From Fidelibacterota bacterium (GTDB lineage Bacteria > Fidelibacterota > UBA2242 > JAOZSR01): a stretch of 34,754 nt of DNA. The stretch is taken from the NCBI GenBank assembly GCA_029939575.1, contig JAOZSR010000025.1, positions 1-34,754 on the forward strand, read 5' to 3'. Positions 33,088-34,754 of this stretch are shown one piece after another. Under the pieces are notes generated by a model that was not told the DNA's origin, searched no databases, and worked only from the letters and a program-made list of their open reading frames with translations. A program made the translations under genes and the position numbers. Position 1 is the stretch's first letter, and the number at the start of each line of letters is the position of its first letter.

Positions 33088-34754
33088 TTATTTTATATCA
33101 AATTCTATAATGAATTTTGTTCCTTTTTCAGATAGAATTTTATATTCTCCACTGATTTGTTTAACCAACATATTTATAAGGAAAAGGCCAAAACCTTTAG
33201 ATTCATTTTTATTGGTATCAGCCACGCCAATCCCATTATCTTCATAAATAAACATGACGTGATTTTTTCTCTTTGAAATATTTATCCTGATTTTAGCACC
33301 TTTTTTTTTCGGAAAAGCATATTTCATAGTGTTTGTCAAAAGTTCATTTAAAATTATGCCAAGGGAAAAAACAACCTTGGTTTTAATTTGAAAATTATCA
33401 ATTTTAGATTCAATTTTTACAAAATGATGATTAGGGAATGTTTGAATAATTTCCCCGGTTAACTTTGTAAAATATTCATTAATGGAAACATCCAGATAAT
33501 TCTTACTGGTATACAATTTTTCATATAACACAGTCATACTCTCTAACCTGGACTTTGCATCGAGGAAAACTGAAATCACCTCAGGATTTTTTGCCTCTCT
33601 CAATTGTAGGGATAATAAACTGATCATGACACTCATATTATTTTTAATCCGGTGATGAACCTCTTCGAGAAGTATTTCTTTTTCTTTGAGTAGATTGTTA
33701 ATTTTTTCTTCTGCTTTTTTGCGATCTGTAATATCAATAGCATAATGAAGGTAAGTATTTTCATCTATTGGATACCAATATGTATCCCATAATCTCCCAA
33801 AAGCCTTAACACAAGGATCATTAGTATATTCAATTTTTTTAAACATTTCATCTACTCTGCAAAAATTACACTGAATCCCCGGTGTATCAGATTTGCCTTC
33901 TTTGATTAATTTTTCATACGCTGGTGTTAGAAAATCACATTTACCAAATCCTTTCCAGCAGTAATCATTAATAATAACACCCATATCAAGAGCAATTTTA
34001 TTGGCTGCTACTACTTTACGTTTTTTATTTATCATCATAATGGGATAAGGCATACTATTTAGTAAAGTATTATTAAGTATCTGGGTTTTCTCAATAATTT
34101 TGTTTGCTTGTTTTATATCGGTAATATCACGTAATATTTCCAGTTTTGATATACTTCCATCAGGATTCTTTAATGGCGTATCAATAATATCATAAGATTT
34201 CCGGTTTTTGAATGAGTAAAATTCCCAATGTACCTTTTCTCCATTAAATACTTTTTCATTTTTGCACCAGGGACAAATATTTTTCCTATCGTGAAAATAT
34301 TCATAACATTTTTGTTCTTTATATTCACCGAAATCCTTTAAAAGCTTTAAATTTACATATTGAACATTAAATTGCTGATCAATTATTGTTATACCATCTT
34401 CAATGGAATTAAAGATATTTTCTAATTTTTCTTTCTCAAATATCAATTGTTTTTTTATTTTTTTCCGCTCTGTAATATCCACATTCAGAGCTAAAACCTT
34501 TTCAACCTCCCCATTTGAATTCAGGATTGGTTGTGCAGCCCTTAAAATATTGACTTTATGTCCATTTTTGTGAAGGATTGTGCCTTCAGCATGTAATGTT
34601 TTACCCTTCAGTAATTCTGGAAAAATTTTTCTAAATTTTAATTTAGTATCTGCATCTACAAAATTTGTAATATGCTTCCCAATTAGTTCATCCTTTTTAT
34701 AACCAAGCATATCCAAAGTGCTTTCACTACAATCTATGATTTTACCGGTTGTAT
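33088..34754 (-). CDS. PAS-domain sensor histidine kinase, HisKA_2 type (5' end outside window)
   Basis: The frame is open to the right edge (TTGKIIDCSESTLDMLGYKK), so this is the C-terminal 555 residues or so of a longer protein; an apparent TTG start at 34716 falls inside a PAS domain and should be ignored. The visible order is PAS (partial, ending DITERKK), a second PAS (ending DITDIKQ) with ICPWC, a third PAS-like region (ending DITDRKK) with IQCNFC, then HisKA_2 with the H-box EEVHHRIKNNMSVMISLLSLQ and an HATPase with NELLTNTMKYAFP, DNGIGV and KGFGLFLINML. Such LytS/EsaK-like kinases usually phosphorylate partner response regulators encoded elsewhere. The two CxxC-containing PAS regions could bind a metal or act as redox sensors. 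No membrane segment lies in the visible part. Confidence 0.9.
   Translation of the reverse strand, partial: TTGKIIDCSESTLDMLGYKKDELIGKHITNFVDADTKLKFRKIFPELLKGKTLHAEGTILHKNGHKVNILRAAQPILNSNGEVEKVLALNVDITERKKIKKQLIFEKEKLENIFNSIEDGITIIDQQFNVQYVNLKLLKDFGEYKEQKCYEYFHDRKNICPWCKNEKVFNGEKVHWEFYSFKNRKSYDIIDTPLKNPDGSISKLEILRDITDIKQANKIIEKTQILNNTLLNSMPYPIMMINKKRKVVAANKIALDMGVIINDYCWKGFGKCDFLTPAYEKLIKEGKSDTPGIQCNFCRVDEMFKKIEYTNDPCVKAFGRLWDTYWYPIDENTYLHYAIDITDRKKAEEKINNLLKEKEILLEEVHHRIKNNMSVMISLLSLQLREAKNPEVISVFLDAKSRLESMTVLYEKLYTSKNYLDVSINEYFTKLTGEIIQTFPNHHFVKIESKIDNFQIKTKVVFSLGIILNELLTNTMKYAFPKKKGAKIRINISKRKNHVMFIYEDNGIGVADTNKNESKGFGLFLINMLVKQISGEYKILSEKGTKFIIEFDIK

Noticed and set aside
32978..33247. 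89-residue plus-strand frame overlapping the end of the sensor kinase
   Set aside because: It overlaps the conserved ATPase domain of the opposite strand and has no ribosome site or recognisable motif.
34714..34716. TTG as start of the right-edge kinase
   Set aside because: The frame continues upstream to the window end with typical PAS sequence, so the gene is truncated by the window.

Overview
The window is AT-rich (by eye roughly one third G+C) and looks like chromosomal DNA of an anaerobic, Gram-negative member of the FCB superphylum (Neomarinimicrobiota / Calditrichota / Delongbacteria / Ignavibacteria-like). The main clues are three proteins with type IX secretion (T9SS)-style C-terminal sorting domains, a PorV/PorQ-like outer-membrane protein, a TonB-dependent receptor with a carboxypeptidase-regulatory-like N-terminus, and a single-chain pyruvate:ferredoxin oxidoreductase. 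The phylum cannot be fixed from sequence reading alone. No tRNA, rRNA, CRISPR array, insertion sequence or phage gene was seen.

Layout. (1) 1-1884: an MGMT-family gene on the minus strand, then about 1 kb of decayed sequence holding a sulfotransferase-family pseudogene. (2) 1885-11828: a six-gene plus-strand operon (TonB receptor, secreted Fn3/T9SS protein, lipoprotein, PorV/PorQ-like protein, TIG-domain lipoprotein, T9SS-sorted propeller-like protein) closed by a strong hairpin terminator. (3) 11829-14602: a T9SS-sorted GHL10 glycoside hydrolase flanked by two intergenic blocks that look like dispersed repeat remnants. (4) 14603-17094: an 86-residue orphan with a good promoter, convergent with a CsgG/FlgO-like + VWA protein that carries a long lysine/serine tail. 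(5) 17392-20087: a two-gene peptidoglycan-trimming operon, a YkuD + NTF2 protein followed by an M99-type carboxypeptidase; this is the domain pairing of Csd6/Csd4 (Pgp2/Pgp1) in helical Campylobacterota. (6) 20269-24429: secD-secF, a terminator, then purA. (7) 24769-30827: a hybrid histidine kinase, a terminator, then nifJ and its terminator. (8) 31240-34754: an exported metallo-beta-lactamase-fold hydrolase, TrmO, an RRM RNA-binding protein and a PAS/HisKA_2-type sensor kinase cut by the window edge.

How the parts fit. Much of the window serves the cell envelope. SecDF drives export. The TonB/T9SS operon builds an outer-membrane and surface module. The GHL10 enzyme (family of E. coli DigH) and the Csd6/Csd4-like pair act, by family knowledge, on peptidoglycan glycan and stem peptides. 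PFOR and PurA are housekeeping metabolism. The most promising candidate for something under-described is the Csd6/Csd4-like pair outside Campylobacterota, followed by the six-gene TonB/T9SS operon and the CsgG-VWA-lysine-tail protein.
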